A program made the translations under genes and the position numbers. DNA of 49,216 nt from an uncultured Clostridia bacterium (GTDB taxonomy: Bacteria > Bacillota > Clostridia > Christensenellales > Pumilibacteraceae), in the NCBI GenBank assembly GCA_934270565.1, contig CAKQPR010000012.1:1-49216 (forward strand), given 5' to 3'. Shown piece by piece: positions 28,801-36,203 of the stretch (position 1 is its first letter; the number at the start of each line of letters is the position of its first letter). Under the pieces are notes generated by a model. It saw nothing but the letters and a program-made list of their open reading frames with translations. It searched no databases and was not told where the DNA came from.

Positions 28801-30008
28801 ACGGAAACCGCGCTCGCGTTGTCGAAGTACTCGTCCATTATTACGAACGAATATTCAGCAGTGTTCCCGGGAAGAACCGAGTTTTCAACCGCGGTATAGC
28901 GAAGCTTGTACGCTCCTGCCGTTTCGAGAGTTTCGCCGACCGAAATTCCCTCCCAAGTCGTTCCGCCGTTGATCGAATATTCGATTTTTGCGCAACTTAA
29001 TGCATCCGATCCGCCGCGCGCAGGGAACGAATATGTAGCTGCGGGAACGGTGAAACTGTCCTTATATTTTGCCTTGATTACGTTGTCGCCGAGCGAAATC
29101 TGCGGAATTTTCGCATATTCGGTGAACCAGCTCGGCTCTGCGCCTACGCTTCCTTCCTCAAACGAAACGGTCTCCTCTCCCCCCCCCGAAGATTTTGTCG
29201 TTATCGACTCGAGAAGAAGCGGGCTCACTCTACTATTTGAAACATCCGAAATAAAGCTAACCTTATATCCGTTCGTGAAGGAAATTTTCGGAAGTCCGTA
29301 TCTTACTTCGGCTTCGTCTTTAATGTTCGTGTTAAGATTGCCATTCCCTACCGTGCCGTCGAAACGTGCAAGCTCTCGTTTGTCACCTCGAAACGTAGTA
29401 TGCAAAACCTTAAGAATGCCGTTATCGTCCCATTCCAAGCTCATAGCGTTACTTGTAGCGTTATTCTGTCCGAACCAATGATAAAGAAGTGTCTCCCCTG
29501 CCGTGGTTGCACTGTCATAAATCCAAAGCCCGTCTCCGTCGCTTGCCGTTCCATAGTATCGTGCCCCGCGAATAATATCGCCGTATTTGACTACGGCGTG
29601 TCCGTACCACGATCCTTTATAATACACTATGTCGAAATAGTTATTCTCATCGGATATATCGGATATTCTTAAAGTTACTTTGCCTGAAAGCGAACTTCCG
29701 TCCGTGTTCAACACACCCGGGAACGAATATGTAAAAGAACTGTTACCCTTGAAAATTCCGTTTATGTTACCCGAATAAGCAGTTGCGTTATTCTCTGTAG
29801 CAACTAATAAACCTTTATGCGTAACCGTGCCGCTACTATCCGCGCCGGCAGTGACGGTTGCTCCGTCTGCGGTGACGTAACGAGCGGTGTCGAGGATAGC
29901 AGACGACGTTTCGTCGGCATTCGCCGAACCGAGCGTTGTTATCCCTCCGCTTACGGCTATCGCCGCGATCATCATCGCTACGATAAAAATCTTACATCTT
30001 TTTCCCAT
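25845..30008 (-). CDS. Giant surface protein with three repeated modules, Ig-like repeats and a GCG-type C-terminal anchor
   Basis: A 1387-residue exported protein. A signal peptide ends near GSANA (about 31). A unit of about 350 residues occurs three times: a beta-rich module starting TADGATVTAG (or VTGATVTAAVDQSGG), with HKGLL, then a strand block such as SDENNYFDIVYYKGSWY, followed by an Ig-like segment with YRLRYTAV-type ends. Three or four Ig-like DUF5011-type domains follow at about 1100-1355 (TYTATDEAGNTIEKSY). The tail has a Pro/Ala linker, KKGCGS, one membrane helix and a terminal KK. This is not LPXTG but looks like a processed or membrane-held anchor. AAGGAG precedes the ATG. Glycan or host-surface binding is inferred from architecture and from the related protein in the adjacent locus. 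Confidence 0.75.
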   Translation of the reverse strand: MGKRCKIFIVAMMIAAIAVSGGITTLGSANADETSSAILDTARYVTADGATVTAGADSSGTVTHKGLLVATENNATAYSGNINGIFKGNSSFTYSFPGVLNTDGSSLSGKVTLRISDISDENNYFDIVYYKGSWYGHAVVKYGDIIRGARYYGTASDGDGLWIYDSATTAGETLLYHWFGQNNATSNAMSLEWDDNGILKVLHTTFRGDKRELARFDGTVGNGNLNTNIKDEAEVRYGLPKISFTNGYKVSFISDVSNSRVSPLLLESITTKSSGGGEETVSFEEGSVGAEPSWFTEYAKIPQISLGDNVIKAKYKDSFTVPAATYSFPARGGSDALSCAKIEYSINGGTTWEGISVGETLETAGAYKLRYTAVENSVLPGNTAEYSFVIMDEYFDNASAVSVTGATVTAAVDQSGGAAHKGLLIQPAEVGKTYSGKINGIFAQGSTTIQFSSKGTSAQATGTAIYFRFVDANNSDNYFTVEYAQNGWYTGAAVKDNEGHYRTTRYDNPKKILENKEENGGDSTYNSIVYPMIGQKDSPVGKLFLDWDESGVLTVSTTGHAPADRPKSTLAKFDGDTYASANGDEQFYGLKKINFENGFYVEFGITASKTANNILLESVVNDGATYNFDEEIVETSQTPEWYTAYLNAPQITIDGKFDSLYTTVDGITVPSATFVTLADSTVKAVAKTEYSVGNGEFNDLPADRKLTAKGNYVVRYTAVNGLASAGNVIERSFRIADEWFDMTEVVTADGATVTAGADKSGKITHKGLLVEPEAGSAPYTAKINGVFNGNSSVTFAMAGELVGSSSKDLYYVMNVFDVNDDKNGFKIYFYKQNGGWYVCAAVGYDDGNGEVYRTTRQWDGLIKSDQVYGDAYLTWFAAGDKSATKIDLSWDSDGVLAVTGYGDYATNGRILAKFDGTDAIDNDNKYFGLPKLAFTNGYRISFEALPSLNGGTEIAPLLLEEINGVSLADKVLAPEKMALDTDACALLGAETVTVNGTNDNKTAEELGLGACFPYSVAFGSSFTVKSAKTIYATVPALNEYASTPLSYTYLGKTLTQTLTVVNAAPVVSLNVEETLNFRLGGPNASSLTLRYTDVTATDLVDGKEGVTIKIYVKSPSSAFTEVADGSAFEPTEIGEYTIKYVAFDKDNNASDGTLRTIVVIDGKVPVITVENIADTALIKSSITVPAATATDGGDENVPLEVTFKVVYKVNATDVTGEELNVAQGGKLTFDRAGTYVIVYYAIDADGNEIDKTFTVTVLPDTDRPVLTVEGGLDDVTATKGEEVTVRAASATDEVDGNVNVTVKVAFGVTEIAVTDGKFVAENEGVYTVTYTATDEAGNTIEKSYSITVAAAPAPAKKGCGSQTARDLAIMLGSLSVMLGAALFIGKK

Positions 30009-30109
30009 TTTTCCGTCTCCTTTTTTATATTTTCTGCCGTTTCCGACATTTTTAACTGTGTTTGTTGGCTTTGTTTGTTGCCTTTTTCGTGCCGCAACCC
30101 CGTACAGGT

Positions 30110-30545
30110 GGGTGGGGTGTACCGTTCCGCTATGTCCGTGTTCGCTCCCGCGAGATCCTTACGACTACGCGCTTCGCGCTCCGCTCAGGATGACGAGGCT
30201 AAGGAGCGTTTCGCTTGGTTTGCGGGCGGATGACCTTATAAGGCTTCCCCTCGGGGACCTCCGCCGTAGGCGGTGATGAGGGGTTGTCTTTTACGTTACG
30301 TCCGTCATAGCCCGACCCCTCATCCGTCTTGCCTTCGCTATCGCTTCGGCAATCCACCTCCCAGCTCGTAGCATAGCTACTTCGCCGCTTTGGCTAAAAA
30401 CAGTCACCTGTGGACTGTTTTTACGGTGCTTCGCACCGCCGCGTCGCGCCCCCAAGGGGGAAGGCTTTAAGAGGTTAACAACGCTCGTCCGCTTCGGTAG
30501 AACGCAGTAGGAGCGTTCCTCGTCCGCGCGCTCGCCCGCGACGGC
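30110..30545. repeat. Intergenic repeat island 4 (chimeric element)
   Basis: No gene is seen. An AAGGCTTCCCC-bounded element runs at about 30239-30472. Its middle has been replaced by the ACAGTC/GACTGT and GGTGCTTCGCACC core otherwise found in the other element at 25.1 and 40.8 kb, so it is a chimera of two repeat families. Confidence 0.75.
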
Positions 30546-30582
30546 TTTTCGCATAAAACCACACAACTTCTTTCCTCTTCCG

Positions 30583-30658
30583 AAACGGGAGCACGGCGCG
30601 GCTTTACGGAAGGTAGAAAGGAAAAGAGTAAAGCCGCACTGCCCTTATCCCGTTTTAC
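30583..30658 (-). ncRNA. Structured 5' RNA element or small RNA, unidentified
   Basis: Beginning at the predicted transcript start, the minus strand folds into nested stems. AAACGGG (30655-30649) pairs with CCCGTTT (30589-30583), and inside it GCGGCTTTAC (30637-30628) pairs perfectly with GTAAAGCCGC (30607-30598), enclosing a 20-base pyrimidine-rich loop. No riboswitch class is recognised. It could be the stabilising head of a ~650-base leader for the 1387-residue protein gene, or a separate small RNA. Confidence 0.45.
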
Positions 30659-30664
30659 TTAAAC

Positions 30665-30693
30665 ATTATAAACCATTTTTCGCGGCTATACAA
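30665..30693 (-). promoter_or_regulatory. Sigma-A-like promoter firing away from the AraC gene
   Basis: Minus strand TTGTAT (30693-30688), 17 bases, TATAAT (30670-30665), with a predicted start near 30658. It lies back to back with the AraC promoter, about 85 bases apart, and points toward the 1387-residue protein gene. Confidence 0.65.
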
Positions 30694-30775
30694 TACGCTC
30701 ATTCCGCTAAAACATATAAAATTTCCGCTATTTTTGCGCGCATACATATAAATTGCCGATAATTGCCAAAAATCG

Positions 30776-30804
30776 TTGACAAAAGCGGTTTTGCGGGCTA
30801 AAAT
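30776..30804 (+). promoter_or_regulatory. Sigma-A promoter of the AraC-type gene
   Basis: TTGACA (30776-30781), 17 bases, TAAAAT (30799-30804). The predicted start falls on the A of the ATG at 30811. A direct repeat AATTGCC (30751, 30761) just upstream could be a regulator site. Confidence 0.8.
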
Positions 30805-30810
30805 GGAGTT

Positions 30811-31722
30811 ATGAAAGAGAACTGGAACCACAATACGGGCATACGCTCGATAATAATGGACTCGCAACAGGTGGACGTACACGTTATCGGCTTTGCGGTG
30901 GAGCGGAACGCGCCCGACGCGAGCCCGTGCGACGCTTCGAAGTACGATTATTTCACGATCCATTACGTTCTCGAAGGGCACGGCTGGATCGAAACGGACG
31001 GCGTTCGGCGCGAAATTCCGACCGATTCGGTATTCGTACTGTACCCCGGGCAGAAAGCGTTTTATTGTCAGGACGAAACCGACTCCTACACGATCGGCTG
31101 GTGCACGGCAAACGGAATAAAAGTCGCGCAGTACCTCGAACGCGCGGGCTTCACACCGCAAAATCCCGTTCTTCATATCGGACAGGACAAAAAATTGCGG
31201 CGTTTGTTCAGCGAAACGCCGTACCTTTGCGAAAAATCCCCGAATTCTTCCGATCTTATCGCGCTTTCCGCTTTTTACGATATTATCGCCGCGCTCTGCT
31301 CCACCGCCGATCAGGGCAAGCGCGTAAGGCTTCGCCGCACCGAGCAGAAACACGTTTCGGACGCGGTTGTTTACATCAATAAAAACTACTCCGATCCCGA
31401 CATGCGGCTCGACACCGTCGCAAACGAGCTCGGCGTTACCCCGAAGTATCTGTCGGCGATTTTCAAGCGCGTTACGGGGCAGACTTTCAATAAATTCGTT
31501 GCGAACAAGCGCATTTCCGTCGCCAACGGCATGATGGAAGAAGGATATACTTCCGTGTCCGAAATTGCCTACGCGTGCGGCTTCAAATCGCCCTATTATT
31601 TCTCGAACGTTTATCGCAAATTCAATCGCGATTCGCCGAAAACTCATATAAAACGAGTTGCCGCACCGAAGAAAATCGTCGTCGACAAGAAAAAGCGCAA
31701 CCGCCCTACGAAAAATAAGTAA
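30811..31722 (+). CDS. AraC/XylS-family transcriptional regulator
   Basis: A 303-residue regulator. An N-terminal cupin-like sugar-sensing domain spans about 20-150, with YFTIHYVLEGHGWIETDG and SVFVLYPGQKAFY. It is followed by two C-terminal helix-turn-helix motifs, RLDTVANELGVTPKYLSAIF (about 210) and SVSEIAYACGFKSPYYFSNV (about 260), each with the usual family residues. A basic tail ends it. It is divergent from, and upstream of, the surface protein and the glycan operon, so it is the likely glycan-responsive activator. The promoter's predicted start coincides with the ATG, and GGAG lies only 2 bases before it, so the message may be leaderless. A bidirectional terminator follows at 31904-31949. 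Confidence 0.9.
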   Translation: MKENWNHNTGIRSIIMDSQQVDVHVIGFAVERNAPDASPCDASKYDYFTIHYVLEGHGWIETDGVRREIPTDSVFVLYPGQKAFYCQDETDSYTIGWCTANGIKVAQYLERAGFTPQNPVLHIGQDKKLRRLFSETPYLCEKSPNSSDLIALSAFYDIIAALCSTADQGKRVRLRRTEQKHVSDAVVYINKNYSDPDMRLDTVANELGVTPKYLSAIFKRVTGQTFNKFVANKRISVANGMMEEGYTSVSEIAYACGFKSPYYFSNVYRKFNRDSPKTHIKRVAAPKKIVVDKKKRNRPTKNK

Positions 31723-31742
31723 TTTGTTCGGCTTTCCCCGCC

Positions 31743-31889
31743 TTGAATTTTACAAACCGTGCGCGGGAAATTAAACGGGGATATACAATCGACATAGCGG
31801 AACAAGTCATTGCCGAATTCAGCCGCGAACCGAAATTGAAATCCCTAACTTACCCCGTCAGGAAATTCGAGAAGATATTGTCGGTGTAA
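31743..31889 (+). pseudogene. Possible remnant of a coding sequence
   Basis: An open stretch of 48 codons, reading through AREIKRGYTIDIAEQVIAEF and ending KFEKILSV with a stop just before a terminator. It has no ATG or ribosome binding site (only a TTG at 31743). It may be the 3' end of a decayed gene, or chance. Confidence 0.2.
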
Positions 31890-31903
31890 CTTAATACGTA
31901 TAA

Positions 31904-31949
31904 AACAAAACCGCTTCGGGCAATTGTCTCAAAGCGGCTTTTGTTTTTA
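31904..31949. terminator. Intrinsic terminator behind the AraC gene
   Basis: CCGCTT (31911) pairs with AAGCGG (31932), flanked by AAAACAAAA on the left and CTTTTGTTTTT on the right, so it could stop transcription in both directions. Confidence 0.75.
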
Positions 31950-32024
31950 GGCTGACACAGATCGTATTTCTGCTTATGAAAAATTTGAGTATCAGGCACT
32001 TTCTCGTCCGCCCGCTTTTGTGTC

Positions 32025-32515
32025 AACGTCATTTCGACCGAAGTGAGGGTGGAACCCGAACGGAGTGGAGAAATCCCCCGCGGAAATGAAAAAAGTACCG
32101 TTCCGCCGCTTTCATATTCGCTCCCGCCTTGGCCTCGACTTCGCTCGAGATGACAAGGCTAAGGAGCGTTACGCAAGGTTGGCGGCGGGACGAGGGCGTC
32201 CCTACCAAGTTTTGACGAGACGGGGGGTAAGAAAATTAACCGTTTAAAGCCTTCCCCCTCGGGGGAAGGTGGCACGAGTGCGAGCGTTAGCGACCCGAGT
32301 GACGAATGAGGGGTCGGGCTAAAACAAACTTAACGTAAAAGACAACCCCTCATCACCGCCTACGGCGGAGCTCCCCCCCCGAGGGGAAGCCTTATAAAGT
32401 AGGGGCGGACGCCCTCATCCACCCGTAATTCCGCGACGGCGGAATTATAGAGTAATTGCACGCTATTCTCCCTTTACACAAGGGAGGCAAGATATTGTCC
32501 GCTTGCGCGGAATTC
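32025..32515. repeat. Intergenic repeat island 5
   Basis: No gene is seen. It contains a CGTCATTTCGACC...GAGAAATCCCC unit at about 32029-32082 and a complete ~145-bp element with AAAGCCTTCCCCC and GGGGAAGCCTT ends at about 32248-32394. A fragment of the TTTACACAAGGGAGGCAAG element lies at about 32471-32505. Confidence 0.75.
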
Positions 32516-32536
32516 CCCTCTTCCTCTCTCCTCCCC

Positions 32537-34054
32537 CTACTCTTTTCTGTTTTTCGGGAAGGTTTTATGATACAAGATCGCGAAGTAGACGATTTCGGCG
32601 ATTGCGGTAATCGCCCACGAGCACGGATACAGCAGATACAGCGAAATAATCGTATGAAAATGCGCGAAAATCGTGAAGATCCACACGATACGGAACACGC
32701 ACGACCCCATAATGACGATGATTGACGGCACGAGGCTTTTTCCTAGCCCTCTCGAAGCGGCTATCGTACAGTCCATAAATGCCGAGATCGCATAACTAAG
32801 CCCCATAACGCGGAGACGATCCATACCGCGCTCTACAACGACGGGTTTCGCCGTAAACATTGCGAGAAAAGCTTCGCCGAAGAGAACGAGCGCCGCTCCC
32901 ATAACCGCCGCAATCAGAAACGCGTACCCCATCGATATAAAGTAGCTTTTCACAACCCGATTGCGCTTGCCCGCGCCGTAAGCCTGCGCCATAAACGACG
33001 AGCACGCAGTATAAAAAGCCGCCATCACGTCGTACACGAGCGCGTCGGCATTCTGCGCGGCTACGCTGCCCTCGACCGTTTCGGGATCAAAGGAATTCAC
33101 ACCGCTTTGCGTAAAGAGGTTTGCGAGCTGAAAAATCGCGTTCTGGAGCCCCGAGGCAAGCCCGAGCGCGACGATTTCCCTCGTCTGAACGGACGAAAAC
33201 CGAAGCGAACGGAACGACAGTCCGTAACACTCGGTTTTCTTGCGGAAAAGCGCCAGAAGTACCAAAAATCCCGATACGTATTGCGAAATTATGCTCGCGA
33301 TTCCGACGCCCGCAACGTCGATGCCGACCACGATCACGAAGAAAAGATTGAGAATTACGTTGATTATACCCGCCGCAATCAGATACACGAGCGGACGGCG
33401 TGTGTTGCCTATCGCCGAGAAAATTCCGTTGCCGCAGTTGTACGCCGCGAGCGCGGGCATTCCGAGAAAATAAATGCGCAGATATAATGCCGCTCCGTCG
33501 AGAAATTCGTCTTTCGTGCCGAGAAGTTTCAGGATCGGACGGGCAAAACCCACGCCGATTCCGAGCAGAACCGCGCCCACGATAAGACTTATAAGAAGCG
33601 CGGAATGAACCGATTTTTTCACGCCGTCCGCGTTTTTCGCGCCGTAGTAGCGCGCGACTATGGCGTTTATGCCGCCGCCCACGCCCAAGAGCACGCCCGT
33701 GAACATCGCCACAATCGTTGTCGTCGAGCCGACCGCGCCGAGCGAGCCGTCCCGCCCGAACCTGCCGACCACCGCCACGTCCGCCATATTGAACAAAACC
33801 TGCAAAACGTTGCTAAGAACAAGCGGCAGACTGAAAATGAAAATCTTTTTTATAAGCGAGCCTTGCGTAAGATCGTCAAGTCCGTTCTTCTTTTTCGCCG
33901 CCGTCGCTCCGTCGGGCGCGGCAATACCTTCCCGACCGTTTTCGTCGGATAAGAATTCCGCTCCGTCGGTTATTTTGCCGTCCGCAAATTCGGTTTGCGC
34001 GCCGTCCTCGTCGCAATCGGGCGTTATATTGAAATTTTCTGTCGAATTTGTCAT
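32537..34054 (-). CDS. MATE-family efflux transporter
   Basis: A 505-residue inner-membrane exporter of the multidrug and toxic compound extrusion family, which couples export of organic cations or metabolites to a Na+ or H+ gradient. After an acidic cytosolic N-terminus of about 65 residues there are twelve membrane segments in two MatE halves. Typical stretches are IFSLPLVLSNVLQVLFNMAD, GGGINAIVARYYGAKN and ALGLASGLQNAIFQLANLFT. An in-frame TTG further up (34084) lies upstream of the predicted transcript start, so the ATG at 34054 is chosen. It lies only 9 bases after the -10 box, leaving almost no leader. The substrate is unknown, and no regulator adjoins it. Confidence 0.92.
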   Translation of the reverse strand: MTNSTENFNITPDCDEDGAQTEFADGKITDGAEFLSDENGREGIAAPDGATAAKKKNGLDDLTQGSLIKKIFIFSLPLVLSNVLQVLFNMADVAVVGRFGRDGSLGAVGSTTTIVAMFTGVLLGVGGGINAIVARYYGAKNADGVKKSVHSALLISLIVGAVLLGIGVGFARPILKLLGTKDEFLDGAALYLRIYFLGMPALAAYNCGNGIFSAIGNTRRPLVYLIAAGIINVILNLFFVIVVGIDVAGVGIASIISQYVSGFLVLLALFRKKTECYGLSFRSLRFSSVQTREIVALGLASGLQNAIFQLANLFTQSGVNSFDPETVEGSVAAQNADALVYDVMAAFYTACSSFMAQAYGAGKRNRVVKSYFISMGYAFLIAAVMGAALVLFGEAFLAMFTAKPVVVERGMDRLRVMGLSYAISAFMDCTIAASRGLGKSLVPSIIVIMGSCVFRIVWIFTIFAHFHTIISLYLLYPCSWAITAIAEIVYFAILYHKTFPKNRKE

Positions 34055-34063
34055 AGCGAGAGA

Positions 34064-34092
34064 ATTATAACACCTTAAAGGCAATAAAGCAA
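34064..34092 (-). promoter_or_regulatory. Sigma-A promoter of the MATE gene
   Basis: Minus strand TTGCTT (34092-34087), 17 bases, TATAAT (34069-34064). The predicted start near 34057 is about 3 bases before the ATG. Confidence 0.75.
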
Positions 34093-34234
34093 GCGTTTTC
34101 GACGAGCGCGAATATGAAATTATTTATGCGACTTCCGCATAGTATTTTGCCATTTTCGACAACCTTCGACGGTGAGCCCGTATCCCGCAACGCTTTAAAA
34201 TTCGAATATGGTTGTAGTAGAAGCAAACTCGGGA

Positions 34235-34535
34235 ATTTCGCGGGGGATTTCTCCACTCCGCTTACGCTTCGGTCGAAATGACATTAAAAACACTGCGGGC
34301 GGACGAGGAACGCCCCTACCGTTCAAGGCTTCCCCTTGGGGGAAAGGTGGCACGTAGCGACTGATGAGGGGAATATGACCTTTCAAGGCTTCCCCTTGGG
34401 GACCTGTCGCGTAGCGACTGATGAGGGGTTGTATTTTACGTTTCGTTTGTCTTAGCCCGACCCCTCATCCGTCTTGCCTTCGCTATCGCTTCGGCAATCC
34501 ACCTTCCCCCCCCAAGGGGAAGGCTTTAAACGGTT
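34235..34535. repeat. Intergenic repeat island 6
   Basis: No gene is seen. It holds an inverted GGGGATTTCTCC...TGTCAT unit at about 34240-34284, a partial and a complete AAGGCTTCCCC-bounded element at about 34323-34360 and 34383-34530, and a short GGGCGGACGAGG piece. Confidence 0.75.
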
Positions 34536-34649
34536 AACCCTCTTATCCGCTTCGATAGAACTTTCATGGGCTCGCTGTTCCCCCCGCCGATAATGAAATC
34601 CTATTTTATCTCTAAAGCAACTTCTTTCCGTCTCCTCGACGGGCGCAAA

Positions 34650-34689
34650 CAAAAAACCTTTCCGATACGGACCGATCCGACCGAAAAGG
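34650..34689 (-). terminator. Intrinsic terminator of the rplI operon
   Basis: On the minus strand CCTTTTCGG (34689-34681) pairs with CGGAAAGG (34664-34657), with an inner CGGA-TCGG-TCCG stem, followed by six T. It ends the operon 45-85 bases after the last stop codon. Confidence 0.8.
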
Positions 34690-34733
34690 CTTTATATACT
34701 TGTTAAACGGCGTTTTATTCTGCCGCGCCGCCG

Positions 34734-36200
34734 TTACTTTCTCTTCGCGGCTTTTTTCGCCGATCGAATGAACGGCTCGACGATAAGGATAAGGAACACT
34801 ACGGCGAACACGCTTATGGCGATATACCGCCAGTCGACCGAAGTTGCCTCGACCCTGACAATCGCGCTCGCGCCGTGGAAAAGACTATAATTTCCGCTAT
34901 CGTCCTTATGCACGCTGAGCACGATCGTACCGTTTTGGTCGGTACGCAAAACGTTTTCGTCCTTGATCCCGTCGGCGCGGAACTGCTCGAGCTTTTCGGT
35001 GTGCGGGTGCTTGTAGCTGTTGCCGAACCCGCAGCTTATGATCATAAGAACATTGCCGATATTATTTTTTCTCGTAACCGCTTCGATAAAGTCGGAACTC
35101 GTGCTCGTGCGGCTGCCGTGATGCCCTGCCTTGATCACGTCCACGGTGAAATCGTCGTCAAAAATCGCGAATTTACCTTTTCCGTCCTTGACTGCATCGA
35201 CGAACTCTTTTTCGCCGTCTTTCTCGCAGTCGCCGGTAAGCGCGAACCGCTTTTCCTCAAATTCGAGGATCATAATCGGCGAATAGTTGTTCCAGTCGCT
35301 ATAATACGAACTTTTCGGACCGTAAAACGACAGACTGTAATCGACTTCTCCGTCGCCGTCCACATCGCCCTCGATCGGGTCGAGGTCCACCGAATTTATA
35401 AAGATCTTTTTATCCTCTGCGGGCGTTTGCTCGGTTATCCGACACCCCGCCTCGATCGCCCGCTTATAAGCGCGCGTATCTTTAGTAACGTACCCTTCGA
35501 TCATGTAATCAAGCGACGGATCAGAATAACCCTGATAATTCGCGGCGACGTTGGGGCGATAGAAATTCTCGGCGGGGTACTTTTCGAGCACGTCCGCCAT
35601 CGAACCGCAATGGTCGCTGTCCGAATGGGTGAGGATAACGTAATCGAATTTTTCGATTGTGTTGCCCTCGCGGGTTTTGATATTCTCGTCTATGTAATCG
35701 AGCACCGTGTTCGTGTGTTCGGTTTTGCCGTCCGCGCAGTCGATAAGTACCTTCTTATAATCGGGAAGCTCGACGATACACGCGTCGCCTTGCCCGACGT
35801 CCAGAAAGTGCACGTTCAGCGCGCCTTTGTCCTTAGCCTCGCTGATTACCTCGACGTTCGTCTGCCCGTTATATTCGCCTTTTTCGGTCTGTTTCGTGAG
35901 CCCGAGCGCGACGTTGATCTGCGTTTCCCAGATCATACTCAGTCCGAGCAGCACGCCCACGATAAGCGTAATGATTATGCGGGGCGCCCAGCCGATCTTT
36001 TTCGCGACCGCTCTTCCCGCGCGCATTGCCGCGGAATCGGACGAGCCCGAGCCGCCCGAACCGCCGTTTCCGTAACCGCTCTTCGAGCCGCCCGAATACG
36101 AACGTTTGGAGCCGCTTTTCGAGCCCGACGATTTCGAGCCGCTTTTAGCCGAATTTTTCGTGCTTTTGCCGCGAGAATTCCGTTTTTTGTCGTCTGCCAT
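34734..36200 (-). CDS. Membrane-tethered ComEC-like metallo-beta-lactamase-fold hydrolase
   Basis: A 488-residue protein. Residues 1-70 are a Lys/Ser/Gly-rich, probably disordered cytosolic tail. Membrane segments at 73-91 and about 455-475 flank an outside domain. That domain has the ComEC hydrolase pattern: LNVHFLDVGQGDACIVEL (about 130), LTHSDSDHCGSM (about 191, metal ligands), FALTGDCE (about 315) and KAGHHGSRTSTSSDF (about 357). ComEC's own copy of this fold is attached to a DNA channel, which is absent here. A calcium-loop-like DVDGDGEVD lies near 277. The ATG comes 3 bases after the patatin gene, with AGAGG upstream. The substrate is unknown: extracellular nucleic acid or a phosphoester is possible. 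Confidence 0.8.
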   Translation of the reverse strand: MADDKKRNSRGKSTKNSAKSGSKSSGSKSGSKRSYSGGSKSGYGNGGSGGSGSSDSAAMRAGRAVAKKIGWAPRIIITLIVGVLLGLSMIWETQINVALGLTKQTEKGEYNGQTNVEVISEAKDKGALNVHFLDVGQGDACIVELPDYKKVLIDCADGKTEHTNTVLDYIDENIKTREGNTIEKFDYVILTHSDSDHCGSMADVLEKYPAENFYRPNVAANYQGYSDPSLDYMIEGYVTKDTRAYKRAIEAGCRITEQTPAEDKKIFINSVDLDPIEGDVDGDGEVDYSLSFYGPKSSYYSDWNNYSPIMILEFEEKRFALTGDCEKDGEKEFVDAVKDGKGKFAIFDDDFTVDVIKAGHHGSRTSTSSDFIEAVTRKNNIGNVLMIISCGFGNSYKHPHTEKLEQFRADGIKDENVLRTDQNGTIVLSVHKDDSGNYSLFHGASAIVRVEATSVDWRYIAISVFAVVFLILIVEPFIRSAKKAAKRK

Positions 36201-36203
36201 AAT

